In this document: piece by piece, positions 35,130 through 47,301 of the stretch
Layout of the letters: each line of letters opens with the position of its first letter
How positions within the stretch are numbered: the stretch's first letter is position 1
Assembly: GCF_964275005.1 (NCBI RefSeq)
Contig: NC_092686.1
Span: 40,583,511 to 40,647,510 of the forward strand
Direction: 5' to 3'
Length of the DNA: 64,000 bases
DNA from: Diadema setosum
Lineage: Eukaryota > Echinodermata > Echinoidea > Diadematoida > Diadematidae
The notes under the pieces: model-generated
Databases searched by the model: none
What the model was told of the DNA's origin: nothing
What the model saw: the letters and a program-made list of their open reading frames with translations, nothing else
Made by a program: the position numbers and the translations under genes

Positions 35130-38100
35130 ATGACGCTACAATGGACATTCGTTGCAGCCTTCCTGTACATGGAAGTGTTTGTTCTCATTTTGCTGATGCT
35201 TCCTTTCATCAAACCGTACATGTAAGTTTTTCTGTGCTATAAAGACCTCAAAGACCTTGATAAGTTTCCTAGTTATGAATGCATTGGGGCATCGTGCACA
35301 CCTTTTGGTTTTGTCCAACCTCATTAATGTATTGTTCTTGTTTTTGTTTTGTTTTTTCTGTCTTTGCCAGCTGCCCAACTCTTATCTCTAACTCTTACTG
35401 GAGTTTGATCCATATAGTGCTACAGGTACTTCTGCTGCTATAAAGTTCATTGCCTTTAACCATGTCCAATTCAGCTTAGAGTAAGAATATTTTATATGTA
35501 ATAAAGATGAGGAGAATAAGATGTATGCTGCACATGATGAGATGTAATTAGGTAATTTTGCAGGTTTTGCCTTGCATTGATAACTGGGTTTTCCCTCTCT
35601 TTATCATCATTTTATCGACATGTTGAAAGATGATATTGCTTGGCTGTTATCGTAACCATTATTGAATTATCTTCATAGCTATAGTGCAGCATTTAATAAG
35701 TCAGTGTGAAGAGACCTACAATGCTACTTTGTTTAAAACCAAGCTCTCAGGTTGCCCAAGCATGTATTCAAAAATCATATGTTGTCCCCCACCCCACCCC
35801 ATTCCCCTTCCTTTTATTTGTATATCACAGGTGGCAGAGAGTCTTTCAGTCTGGATTGATCAAGAGCATCTCAGCATATGCCTATATCTATTTCAATGTG
35901 TTCATCTTTGTCCTGACATTGCTACTCATCGGTAGGTGTACGGCCCAGTGTTTTATTTTTTTATTCTTGATATTTCCAGAATTGTATTGAATCGCACGAC
36001 AACCAACATAAATATTAAAAATCTCCTACCCTCCCTAAAGAATCTCCCTCCCTCCCTACCCCCTTACCTCCCTCGGTCGCTACACTCCCTCGCTTTGTGC
36101 CCCCCTCCCTTTTATGGAATTCCTGGATCTATCCCTGCAGCCTCCTTACCCCCAAACATGCCTCGCTCATATCATGGACCTAATATACAAGGACATTCAT
36201 CATATCGTTAATTAATTCATGTACCTGTACATCTCAAAAGCCCCACAAAGACATTTTTAGCATGCTTCACTGCTTTGATCCCATGATTGTCACCGCCAGC
36301 AAGCCGGGAGAAGAACAAGACTGAGATTCGAGAAATCTAAAACTATATGCGCAGAAGGAAATAATCAAGTAAAGTGAATGTGCAGTTGTGGTGTATGTAA
36401 GGAAATAATGCCTCATACAATTTCGCTTGGGAGAAGCAGGCAGTTTTTTTAAAAAAAAAGGCTATTAAACATTTTGGCAGAATGATTGTCATTTGTGATC
36501 TCAATATTTCACTTTTCTCCAGCTTATTCCAGAGCAAAAAGGGAGGGTAATGGTAGAGAACAGGTATATCTTGCCATTAGGCAAGGTCTTATGCGTGTGC
36601 GAAAATGTGTGAATCAGCAATTACCCATCTTTTGACACAAAATTTGTAATGATCTCAGGTTTGCTGCTCCTCCTCATCTGTATTTATTTAAAGACATTTC
36701 CTTGTGAAAAAAAGGCACATCAGTGAAACAAGCCTGAAATGAGGGAAACGATTCTTTTGTTAGTGACGATACATGATTACACAGTCGTTATTGTCAAGAC
36801 ACCTGAATGTTCTCATTAAGATGCACATAATCATGTGTCGGTGACGATCATTACATCAAAGAAAGACTACCGTGAATAGTCCATGTTATATTAGGTCCAT
36901 GCTTATACTCTACAGTGGACTCTCGTTATAACAAAGTCCTCGGGACTTTTCTTTTGTTATAACTGAAATTTGTTATAACTGAAATTTCGTTATAACTGAA
37001 CAAATAAACAGTAAAAATACATAGAGTGGAGAACGTTGCGGCCCTTATTTTTCTTCATTGTTACCAGAATTTCGTTATAACCATGTTCGTTATAACGGAA
37101 GTGCACTGTATTCTGGCCCACTCCGCCGTGTGTTCCACTATCTTCGTCTGTTTCATTACCAGATCATAATTTTATGATACACTTGTGAACATGGACTATC
37201 ATGTCCTCTGAGCAAATTTTACACTGGAAGAAATCTTAATGCAAGCAATTTGATGTTTACTTTTGTTATTAAATGTACATTTATACTTTACACTTGGGTA
37301 TCAAAACCTTGGCACAAACAGGAATAACTAACTACACACATGGAGGGTGCACTTCCTGTCATAAAATGTCCACATCCTACAGCTGTCTGTACACTATGCT
37401 GGTGGGTTTGTAATTGCACAAGAAGGAATAAGTCCCTGATCTTAGATTCCAGCACATTTTGTTTTTGAAAGTTGTGAGTCCCTACATTTTGCAGTGTTCC
37501 CATGAAATGTTACGACTATGTCCATATTGTCATCACTATTTATGGCCCTTTTGTGCACCCAATCAGAAGGGAAAACTCTTGTTTGCAAAAGAATGGTATG
37601 ACATTAAATGCAACCCATGGTAGGCTTGTATACAATAGGCAAATTTGCATGAAATGATTTAATATCAACATAATCTATCACAAGATGGTAAATCAGAGAA
37701 AAAGTTTCACAGTTCCTTTTTACAGAATTGATAGGCCCCGGCATAGCCTATCAGGCACTTACTAGAATGATATAACAATCTCAATTGTGGAGTCTTTACA
37801 TGTCAACTGAGCTTGGTATTTGTATAGTAGACATGCCAATAGATGCATATATCATGTGCCGAGGTAAACGATGATATGTGTGTATGAGTACCAGGTACAA
37901 TGTATGTGGCTGAGAATGCAAGCTTTGCTTATGGTTTGCACGAGTGTCTTGCATGAGTGTACCTCTCTCCTCCAACTTCTTAGCTTTGTTTCTTACATAC
38001 TGGTAAAAGTGTTTGAGTCAGTAAACGTGTAACCCTTGTGCATTTTTCCTATATTTTCATTCTATTTTTGATAATCTCTGTACTGCAAGCTCTTTGCTTC

Positions 38101-41100
38101 AAGAGATTGTGCCCCACAGTACTTAAATTGTTTCGTCATCAATATTTATTTTATTTTGTTTGTTTTCTCTTTTTTCATTGCAAGACATCTATTTTACAGT
38201 TCATGTCTGCTGAAACTTAATCTAGTAGTGCCTTATTTTTGTGCAAATTCTGAAAGCTTGACATTTTTTTTGTATTTTTGTGGCATTATTCGTCTAAAAA
38301 GATGCTGTTCGCGAGGTGAGGAAGTACACAGAGGCCAAGGAGGAAGTGGATGTTGCAATTCCGAATGCTGAGGCGATTCTCAACATGAAGCTCTTTAGGG
38401 CACAGAGGAATTTTTATGTGGCGGGCTTTGCCCTATTCCTCTTCATGTGAGTGGCAATGGAACTTCTGTGTGTGGTAAAGGGTCAGAATTACAACTGTAT
38501 TGTACATGTAGCTCTATTAAATCTGTAGTTTAAACTACATGCTGTAGATTTGTATCCATTTGATAAAGGCTTACCTGATAGTGATCAGATTTTGCTTAAA
38601 GGCTTATTTTAGGCTTGGCTCATGTCTACTAGATATGAATTTGTGTAGTTATATTCTTGTCTTCAACTGTGGTGATGTCATCAACTCGGTCTGCATGTTG
38701 TACTGTGCAGCATTACCCAAATCTCTAATGATGTCACCTGTTTTATCACTTCAAGCATTGAATCAAGGTGGTGTCAGACACACTGTTATCATGAATAATA
38801 AGAAATACTAACTGGCATAAATTACATGTATGTGATAGCTCCATTCAAGGTTTTTAAGCTCCAGTAGTTGATATTATGGGATGTTGAGATATACTTTAGG
38901 GCAAGATGAAGTGATAATGCTCATACTAAGATTTTTGATGATACTCATACTTACGGAAAGATGTTGCTATCCATGCCATACAAAAAACCCTCGAGGACAC
39001 TCTCTGCTCTGATTACCATGCAGTGTACTGAAGCGGATGTGCAATCTGATCTCCACGGAGGCCACTCTGATAGCGTCCAACGAGGCATCCGTCAAGCAGG
39101 CCCAGGGAGCTTCCGACCAGGCTAAGCGTCTCATGGAGGAGATCGATGACCTCCAAAAGGTCAGTGGTCATGCTTTTGTTTTGCTTTGTTTTGTTTTGCT
39201 TTTGTCTATGGCTTGTTTTTCTTCTCTTTTTTTTTTTTTGTTTCTTGTCAGTTGCAAGTTTTAATCAATAGTACATGATTGTATAAATATGCTTATAGTC
39301 ATGATAATCATTTTTGTTTGTGTCTATTTCATGTGTGTGTGGCATTGGTTGTAAACATACATTGTACTTTGCAGATGAACAAGGCAGTAGATTTTGAAGT
39401 GTTTTACAGCTTTTATGAAATGGTCCTGCATTTCTACATAAAGTAGTTGGGAAAAAATGAGTCTACCACTCCTTTTTTTTTCTTTTAAACCAGATAATAG
39501 AATACTAAATTTTTCTGTATCTGAGGCCAAAGCTGGTACAGTTTGTTTAGTTGTACGTATTGATATACAGTCAAACCTGTCTATAGCGGCCACCCAAGGG
39601 GCACAAAAAGAGTGGCCGTTATAGATAGGTGGCCGCTATATACAGGTTATCCAACTTTGTGTGAATTGCCTACATGTACATGAATCATCGTTGTATACAT
39701 CTGTAAGTACATCTACATGTAGGGGCCTATGTGTATAAGTATGCGCACGTGTGTTTCATGCATTGGACAATGCCGATGTTTATCGCCGGTTGCACTGTAG
39801 GTGTATAGTCGTGAAGAAAGCTTAATACTAGTGCATTATTGTGACTAAGTGAGTGATGAATGCAGTGGTGGCGATCACTGAACATTTCCCATGAATGACA
39901 GGCACGGCTACAAAGCAGAAAAACACGCTGAATTATGGGCTCGGCTGCAGCTCCAAGGGTCTGTGGCTGCTATAGACAGGTTGAAATGTACCGCGGGAAC
40001 AAAATTTGTGGCCGCTGGCTGCATTAGATAGGTGACGGCTATACACAGGGTCTTTAACTGGGCTTTTCTCTCCAGGGATTTTTCAGTGGCCGCTAAGGCA
40101 GGTTTGATTGTAGTTATATGTTACAAAATGTGTTACCAGTGTTGCGTCGTATTGCTAAATTGCAGTAATCATTTATATTTCCATACTTCTAGTATGGAGA
40201 TGAAGACATTATTATGAAGTTCACTCTTGTCTTGTCATGGTTGCTGGCCAATTTTATACCACCAGTCATCACACTTCAATTGGTATCAATCAAAGAAGAG
40301 TTCTTCTAACATTTCCTCTCATGCCAACCCTATCATATCGTCGCCGGTCACACGAACCGACGAATCCCTCAGGTTTGCGTAAGAATGACAATTCGAGAAA
40401 ATCGCGTTTGAAGTTAACCCATTTTTGACTTATGGTTGCTACACTTTCATGTCTATAATTTCCAATTATTTTTGTAGTACATCAGACTTCAATTCTTGCG
40501 CTAACTTGTGAAGTTTTTATCGAATTGTATTGTTAACAAATAAGCGGGAAATCGTCAAAGAGCTGCATGCATGTATTTTCGGTCTGCAAAGAACGTTATT
40601 TTCCATGTGTGTCCATATGTACATGTACATTGAGCGTTGTTATTGTCAACACATGTATTACATAGTACGCGCACTGTGCGCGCGGTCAATGAACTGTTGA
40701 ATCTCAAAAACTACACGCAAGTCAATGTGCACTGATTCGTCGGTTCGGTGACCGCGTGTACTAGTACGCGCGGTCACCTGAACCGTCGAATCACCTGATT
40801 GTTTAACGCATGCGTCTATGGGGAAAACAAATAATTTTCACAAATGGAATTACATACTTCTACAAAAGTGATAAGTACAGTAAAATTACACTGAATTACA
40901 CACTGAGAATTTCAGAATATGTAGTATGGAATGTCTACTATCGAAATGATTGAAAATCTCAAAATTGAAAATTTGACCCAAACTCCAGTGATTCGTCGGT
41001 TCGTGTGACCGGCGACGATATGTTTCATCAAGATGCTTTGATATTTTGTTACTACTCAGGAACTGGAGACAAAGAGCAAGCGTTCCCGCTCCGGATCAAT

Positions 41101-44100
41101 GGCTGATGTTGTTGTGGCAGCCGTTGCAGATAGTGAGGTGACAAAAGACTTGAAGGCAACCAGGGAGGAGCTTGAGTCAACCAAGACAGGTGAGTGCTTT
41201 GCTGCTGCAAGCATTGCTGCAACATGTTGCACAGAGACTCTGCCATAGTGGGCACTTCATACATTTGACAGCTGGAGATCTGGGAACTATTTACCTGTAG
41301 TTATGGTATTTGCCATTATTTTAAGTTTGCTTTTTGAAACAAATTGTTATTCTGAGGATCTAGATTATATCGCCTGTATTTTTAAAGGGTTGTAGTAATG
41401 TTAGCAAGCTCAAGTATGTCAGTGGTGAGTAGTGTGCTCTTATTACTGATCTACAGACAGCTTTTACTGTGATTCAATATTATCAGCTTTCAATAGGAGT
41501 GAAGATTTAAAAAACTCCAGGGTCTACTACTTACATTGAACAAATCAATACCTCAAAGAAATTGCTTACAATACTCCATAGTCCCTATGTAGCAAAGCTT
41601 TGTCATTGAGAACAACTAAGATTAGTCAGATTCAGGTCAGTCTCATTCTGATTTGACCCAATGAATTTTGGTTTTCCCAGGCTGGATTATTGCAGCCACA
41701 TCCCAGAAAAGCTCCAAAGAGGCCAGAAAAGTCCCATCCTCTTGTCTTTACCTGTATTTTGGGCTGTAAAACTCATCTCTAATTTAATTCTGTATGGGTA
41801 GATAGATGTAAAGCAGGAATTTTCTTGTTTGTCATTCTCAATCATTACATTATTGTATTGATAATGTATACGATGTGGATACATATTGATATATTTGATA
41901 TCTTGTAAATGATGCATGTGGACACATTTCTGTCGAGCCCACCGGAGGTGAGGGGAGACTAAGGGATCGCCTGCGGCGTCTGTCCGTCTGTCGTCTGTCC
42001 GTAACGCTACAAAAACTTCAATAACTCTTTACTATGGGCTTCAATTGCAATCAAACTTTGAGGGAAGAGGGGTCATACAAAGTTTCACATTTTACCATAT
42101 ATGAAGGTCACCTCAAGGTCAAAGCTCACAGGCAGGGGTCAATGAACTTTAGGGCCCAATGTTAAGTTTTTATGGCGCGTTTTTACTATGGGTCATAACT
42201 TTTGATCCAAAACTCCATTTGTGACCAAACTTGGATGGTAGATGTCCCTTGGGAAGTGGATGATCACTACAAGGTCAAAGGTCACAAGCAGGGGTCAACA
42301 AACTTTTAGAGCCCAATGTTAAGTATTTATGGCGCATTTCTATTATGGGTCATAACATTTGATCCTTAGGTCTGTTTGTGAATAAACTTGGATGGTAGAT
42401 GTCCCTTGGGGAGTGGATGATCACCACAAGGTCAAAGGACACAAGCAGGGGTCAACAAACTTTTAGAGCCCAGTGTTAAGTTTTTATGGTGCGTTTCTAT
42501 TATGGGTCATAACTTTTTTGATCCATAACTCCGTTTGTGACTAAACTTGGATGGTAGATGTCCCTTGGGGAGTGGATGGTCACCACAAGGTCAATGGTCA
42601 CAGGCATAGGTCAACAAACTTCTAGAGCCCAATGTTCAGTTTTTATGGGGCATTTCTATTATGGGTCATAACATTTGATCCATAGGTCTGTTTGTGAATA
42701 AACTTGGATGGTAGATTTCCCTTGGGGAGTGGATGATTGCCACAAGGTCAAAGGTCACAAGCAGGGGTCAACAAACTTTTAGAGCCCAATGTTAAGTTTT
42801 TATGGCGTGTTTCTATTATGGGTCATAACTTTTGATCCATAACTCCATTTGTGACTAAACTTGGATGGTAGATGTCCCTTGGGGAGTGGATGGTCACCAC
42901 AAGGTCAGTGGTCACAGGCATAGGTCAACAAACTTTTAGAGCCCAATGTTCAGTTTTTGTGGCGCGTTTCTATTATGGGTCATAACTTTTGATCCATAGG
43001 TCCGTTTGTGACTAAACATGGATGGTAGATGTCCCTTGGGGAGTGGATGATCACCACAAGGTCAAAGGTCACAAGCAGGGGTCAACAAACTTTTAGAGCC
43101 CAATGTTCAGTTTTTATGGCGCGTTTCTATTATGGGTCATAACTTTTGAGCCATAACTCCATTTGTGAGTAAACATGGATGCTAGATGTCCCTTGGGGAG
43201 TGGATGGTGACCACAAGGTCAATGGTCACAAGCATGGGTCAACAAACTTTTAGAGCCCAATGTTAAGTTTTTATGGCTTGTTTCTATTATGGGTCATAAC
43301 TTTTGATCCATAGGTCTGTTTGTGACCAAACTTGGACGGTAGATGTCCCTTGGGGAGTGGATGGTCACCACAAGGTCAAAGGTCACAGGCAGGGGTCAAC
43401 AAACTTTCAGGGCCCAATATTCAGTTTTTATGGCACATTTCTTTTTTGCCATAAATTTTCACCCTTTTATATTTCTTTTTGTCTGTTATATCTCTTTTTT
43501 TTTATCTGTTATATCCCATTCGCCTACAATTTCTTATACGCGAATGGGCGAGACATATTATGGTACTTGCCTTGTATTTGTTATTCCTTACAGAGCTAGA
43601 GAAAACCAAGAAGGACTTAGATGCAGTCAAAAAGCAGGCTGAGGGAGTCACATCGGAGTATGACAGACTACTGCAGGAGCACTCTAAACTGCAGGTGAGG
43701 TGGGGTGGGGGGTCATATTCTCTCCTAGAAAACAAACAAGACAAAAGTAATTGCTCTACTGTACATTAACAGTGCATTGAAACCTTTCCATTTTCTGACC
43801 CCAAATCACTTTCATTATTACATTCCATGAATGCACAAGGATTAAAATTGCAATATTTTCTGTCAAAAGGTAACAAATAGCCATAGCACTGATGCCAGCA
43901 TACTGTAAAACCGAAAATGTCACATGCATTTATATTTGGCAAATTTTGCGAGAGCCAAGATTCACAAAATCAAAATTCACACGAAATTTCTTGTCTACAC
44001 TATATGCATTGAATGCCAGTGGCAATTTGTCAAAGTTTCATGCCATGAAAAATGCCGTCGACTCCAATTCTTGAAAAATTTTTGCCGCGAAAATTTCTCA

Positions 44101-44487
44101 CTGAATAGTGTAATGATGACAACACGCCAACAGGGTAAACAGAAATGATCAAACTGTAGTTGTCAAAATTTCCAACAACAGTTTTTATTGTGTCACATTA
44201 TGGTACTAGATGATTTCCTACAGGATCATGAGTTGATCTAAAGATGATTTGATTTTCATTACAAATGTGAATAGATACAAATGGCAATCTATTATTGCCT
44301 ATCAGAGTTGGCGCATTGAGGCTTTTCTTTTGAAAATGGTATTAGTGGACCATATTTAGTATGTGATAAAATTGTGCTTGCTTTAGCAACATTGCCAAAT
44401 ACTCTTTTAAACTATTTTCTTCTTCTTCTTTTTTTTTTTCTTGCACAGAAACAATTGGAATCAGAAGAGTCTAAGAAGGACACATAG
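35130..44487 (+). CDS. BCAP31: B-cell receptor-associated protein 31/29 homologue, 7 coding exons
   Basis: An ER membrane protein that escorts or retains membrane cargo and, in vertebrates, links to apoptosis. Coding exons: 35130-35221, 35831-35931, 38302-38446, 39024-39159, 41060-41189, 43594-43694, 44449-44487; 744 nt, 247 aa (human BCAP31 is 246). It opens MTLQWTFVAAFLYMEVFV like BAP31. Membrane segments lie at about residues 7-27, 43-64 and 102-120. The block DAVREVRKY ... MKLFRAQRNFYVAGFAL (65-109) is diagnostic. A cytosolic coiled coil follows, with KSKRSRSGSMADVVVAAVAD (163-182) in the place where human BAP31 has its first caspase site; the human AAVD-G site is not exactly kept. The end is EYDRLLQEHSKLQ, then KKDT, a KKXX ER-retrieval signal. 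Vertebrate BCAP31 and BCAP29 are paralogues, so this may be the common orthologue. Intron 4 carries two DNA elements and intron 5 a 157-bp array. Confidence 0.96.
36913..37108. mobile_element. 196-bp pogo-like MITE (GTTATAACG type), copy 2
   Basis: In BCAP31 intron 2. CAGTGGACTCTCGTTATAAC and GTTATAACGGAAGTGCACTG are inverse ends flanked by TA. It shares AAAAATACATAGAGT and GTTGCGGCCCT with the copy at 18723. Confidence 0.88.
39568..40110. mobile_element. 543-bp pogo-like MITE (TATAGCGGCC type)
   Basis: In BCAP31 intron 4. The left end is CAGTCAAACCTGTCTATAGC; the right end, inverted, is CAATCAAACCTGCCTTAGCG; TA flanks both. GTGGCCGCTATA and GGCTGCTATAGACAGG recur inside in both orientations. 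No transposase. Confidence 0.8.
40334..41022. mobile_element. 689-bp TIR element with five copies of a GTCACnnGAACCG motif
   Basis: The ends are perfect 33-bp inverses: the left starts CATATCGTCGCCGGTCACAC and continues GAACCGACGAATC; the right is its exact inverse, ending at 41022. The centre (40734-40792) is a 59-base near-palindrome built from the same words (GATTCGTCGGTTC, GGTGACCGCG) around GTACTAGTAC. A fifth, weaker copy (GCGCGGTCAATGAACTG) is at about 40679. The target site may be TA, taken inside the outermost CATA; no longer duplication is seen. It has no coding capacity. The right end stops 37 bases before BCAP31 exon 5. Confidence 0.85.
41931..43577. repeat. 157-bp tandem array element in BCAP31 intron 5
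   Basis: It opens TGTCGAGCCCACCGGAGGTG, then CTGTCCGTCTGTCGTCTG, followed by eight units marked by GATGTCCCTT or a one-base variant at 42241, 42398, 42557, 42714, 42871, 43028, 43185 and 43342 (157 apart, once 159). It closes with a perfect 9-bp stem (CCCATTCGC 43515-43523, GCGAATGGG 43540-43548) and GGGCGAGACA, roughly inverse to the head TGTCGAGCCC. Four units hold perfect AGGTCAAAGGTCA sites (42272, 42745, 43059, 43373). The tail ends only 17 bases before exon 6. Internal tandem repeats plus a 3' hairpin recall Helentron-type non-autonomous elements; the short inverse ends suggest a TIR element instead. Confidence 0.85.
43903..44110. mobile_element. Possible degraded CTGTAAAA-type MITE
   Basis: In BCAP31 intron 6. 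The left end CTGTAAAACCGAAAATGTC follows TA, and GCCGCGAAAATTTCTCAC lies near the far side, but the right terminus is not conserved. Probably an old relative of the CTGTAAAAGTGG family. Confidence 0.4.
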
Positions 44488-44520
44488 AGCACTTAATTTC
44501 ATCACAAGGCAAAGGGATAC

Positions 44521-44526
44521 AATAAA
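44521..44526 (+). promoter_or_regulatory. Candidate polyadenylation signal for BCAP31
   Basis: AATAAA lies 33 bases after the stop codon. It would give a very short 3' UTR, so a later signal may be the main one. Confidence 0.3.
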
Positions 44527-44963
44527 ATATTGATAGAGAGTTCAAAGGTTAACCAGACTTGATCTCATCTGCATGAAACATTCTCATGGCATACGTGTAG
44601 GTTAAGCTGTACTGAACTCTCTCTATAGGCTTAAAAGCACTTAACTGCATTTAACTGTACGCATTTCCTCGATACGGAGCAGCCAGTGAAGTCACGGAAA
44701 GAATTATCCATTACAATTCATTGCTTAAATATCATGAGCTGGGGTTCTTCGCAGATGAATGTGCCATAGTAGGCCCTGAACATGTGCAGTGTTATACCTT
44801 GAGAGATCAGAAAGTTCGGCCGTGGTAATTGTGCAGAAGTGAAGTAAGCATGTACTTGGATTTAGTATGTTTCTGTATACAAGCAACTGTGGGTGTGTAA
44901 AATCCGAACTTGCATTTCTAAGTTTTTTGACTGCGACTCGTATCAAAACTGTGTAGAATGATA

Positions 44964-45180
44964 CTGTATATGCCATACATTTAGAGAGTATAATTTTTGG
45001 GTGAATCTGGACTTTCTGCAATGCTGCGAGTGGTCAAATTCATGATAATGAAGTACAGTATTGAACAGAGAAATGTACACCAGCATGTCACATTCACATC
45101 AGGATCAGAGTTGATATTTTCACTGTTGTTGAATTCACAAATACCACCGGACCTGAAAATTATGGATATGGCATATACAG
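44964..45180. mobile_element. CTGTATACGCC family MITE, copy 4
   Basis: The left end CTGTATATGCCATACATTT and right end GATATGGCATATACAG are inverses flanked by TA. The interior aligns with copy 3 (GCGAGTGGTCAAATTCATGA, CATCAGGATCAGAGT) but has lost most CGCGAA words, so it is the oldest-looking copy. Confidence 0.8.
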
Positions 45181-46751
45181 TATATCCAACGAGCACCTCA
45201 GGTGGCGTAAAGGAAAGCTGTGACAGAAAAGTAGATGGATGTATGCAATACTGTTTAATTTCTTTATTTGCATCTTCCATATGGTATATGCAGGATAGAT
45301 GAGGAAATATTTTACTGTATTGCATAGTCCTCAATGCCATGCCTTAAATAGAATGACTTTTTTTCCCTTGAAGCTCTAATATGTGGTACTGCACGAGTGT
45401 TTGTTTGTTATTGTGGGTGTGTTTATGTGTGCGTGTGTTATTTCTAAGAGTGACCTTTAAATCCTTGACAAGTAACACACTATTTGTATGTGCACAATTT
45501 TGGAAGGTATACCACACTCTGGAATCATAGCCTGGCATGCAAGGCTTCATTAACTAAATGAGGAATTTTTACATGACTTGGACAGTAAGTTTTTTTTTTC
45601 ATTAATTCAGTATGAGCAATGAGAGTTGCACATCAACACACCCTGTACAACATGTTCATTAGAAATGTAGATAAGTGTACTCTTACGACAAGTCTTTTTT
45701 ATTTTTAGTACCTGGTAGTCTTATTTATAATACGTTGCTTCTGGTGGCAGAGTCGATCTGAAATAGATACAGTGAAGATGTAGAGTATGTATCAGCTACT
45801 TCCTATTCATATGGAGAGTGCATGTCCAGAAGCCCTGTGACACTTCAAATGTGTGTTTATAACATAGAATTGATGCTCAAGAGATGTGTCTCTTATAACC
45901 ATCACCAGACATTTGATGCTTTGTCACTTTCAGGTACAGTAGAGACAGATGGCTAAAATGCATGGGTACTCTCAACTTTAAATTCAAATGCTCATAAAAG
46001 CAGTTGCACCTACACTGAGATTTGATGAGACATGATATACAATTATGCCTGTTGTTCCCATCAGATTATCAATGTAGAGGAAGGCATGCATCAATGGGGT
46101 TGCCCTTTTGGCTCTGCCGTAGCTGAAACAGAATCATATAAACCCATAGAAGATGAGTCCCGCGTATACTTGGGCAAATGTCTATGGGAAATGCATGTTT
46201 TAGCAAAATCAGCCCGTCCTCAACGGGATAAAGTGTTCTTTGCCATCGTTAAGGTCACAAACCACCACATGGATGGTATGTATATACCCAGTACCAATGT
46301 CTGAATTTGGAATGTGCCAACAGATTAGATGAAGTGCATAGATCGATGTCTTTGAAGAATTACTCTGTAGCTTATACTCAAACCTCTAACCCATCCTGGT
46401 CACTGTATGTCAAGTGGTTAACACAGTCAAAATCTGAGCATTTGATTATACAATCAGCCTTGCCTAAGGCAAATAGAGCCATTTGGACTGAAGAAATAGC
46501 TTCGTCGTAAGAGAGAATTTGATTTAAATGAGGGATTAAAATCAATAGAATATAAAGAGAAGAGGACTTGAAAAGAACTTTGACTTAGAAGATGATTGGA
46601 CATATGTGAGGTTGACTTAAGCAAGGTTGACTGTATCTGATGATTAGGAAAAGAGCAAGCGATGTTTCCAGTTAGGCAGCCTATGCCTTGATAATGTCAG
46701 TGATATTAAAGTCTTACAGTATGATGGAGATGTATCTTGTAGAAATACGTA

Positions 46752-46960
46752 CTGTAAAAGTGGAAATTTTCGTGGTGTTGAAATTTTCGCGCATTTCGCG
46801 CAACCAGAAGCTAGCGCGAAAATAAAAGCACACAAATATTTTTGTGTGCCATATGTTCCAGTACTTGATGTCTTGATTCTGCGGAATTAAAAACACGCGA
46901 AAGTCTTCTTACATGGCCAAGCGCAAAAAATTTGTCGCACGAAAATATCGACTTTTACAA
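46752..46960. mobile_element. CTGTAAAAGTGG family MITE, copy 2
   Basis: The left end is CTGTAAAAGTGGAAATTTTC; the right end, ATATCGACTTTTACAA, is slightly decayed; TA flanks both. It lies in the opposite orientation to the 29239 copy: TTGAAATTTTCGCGCATTTC appears near its left end. Confidence 0.82.
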
Positions 46961-47134
46961 TAGTTTTGTGTTATGTCACACACACTGGGAGAAGGTTTAT
47001 AAAGTACTGAATTCTTAAGAGAACCTCAGCTGCATGTATCAGTATGATTGCAGTGTTAACATTTGCAGCAGAGGTTTTAGGTAATGTTGAACTAGATGGG
47101 CCATTGAGTTAATTGAAATGCAGTGGTGAGTGAC

Positions 47135-47298
47135 AATATATAGATGATGACTGGCGGGGAAGGGAACATACCGAATGTTCCACCCTAAGGGTTTGAAATG
47201 CTATCGAGGGAGGTTATAGCCTCCCGAAATAGCATTTCAAACCCTGAGGGTCAAACGTTTGGTATGTTCCCGACAACAAAAGTCATCATCTGTTATAT
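47135..47298. repeat. 164-base long hairpin
   Basis: The arms pair almost throughout: GATGATGACT, GGGAACATACC, ACCCTAAGGGTTTGAAATGCTA and GAGGGAGG on the left meet CCTCCCGA, TAGCATTTCAAACCCTGAGG, GGTATGTTCCC and AGTCATCATC on the right, with a loop of about five bases (47214-47218). Probably a fold-back MITE. Confidence 0.85.
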
Positions 47299-47301
47299 TA
47301 C

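Noticed and set aside
41931-43577. Regular repeat spacing considered as a CRISPR-like array
   Set aside because: The whole 157-bp unit is conserved with no variable spacers, and the host is a eukaryote.
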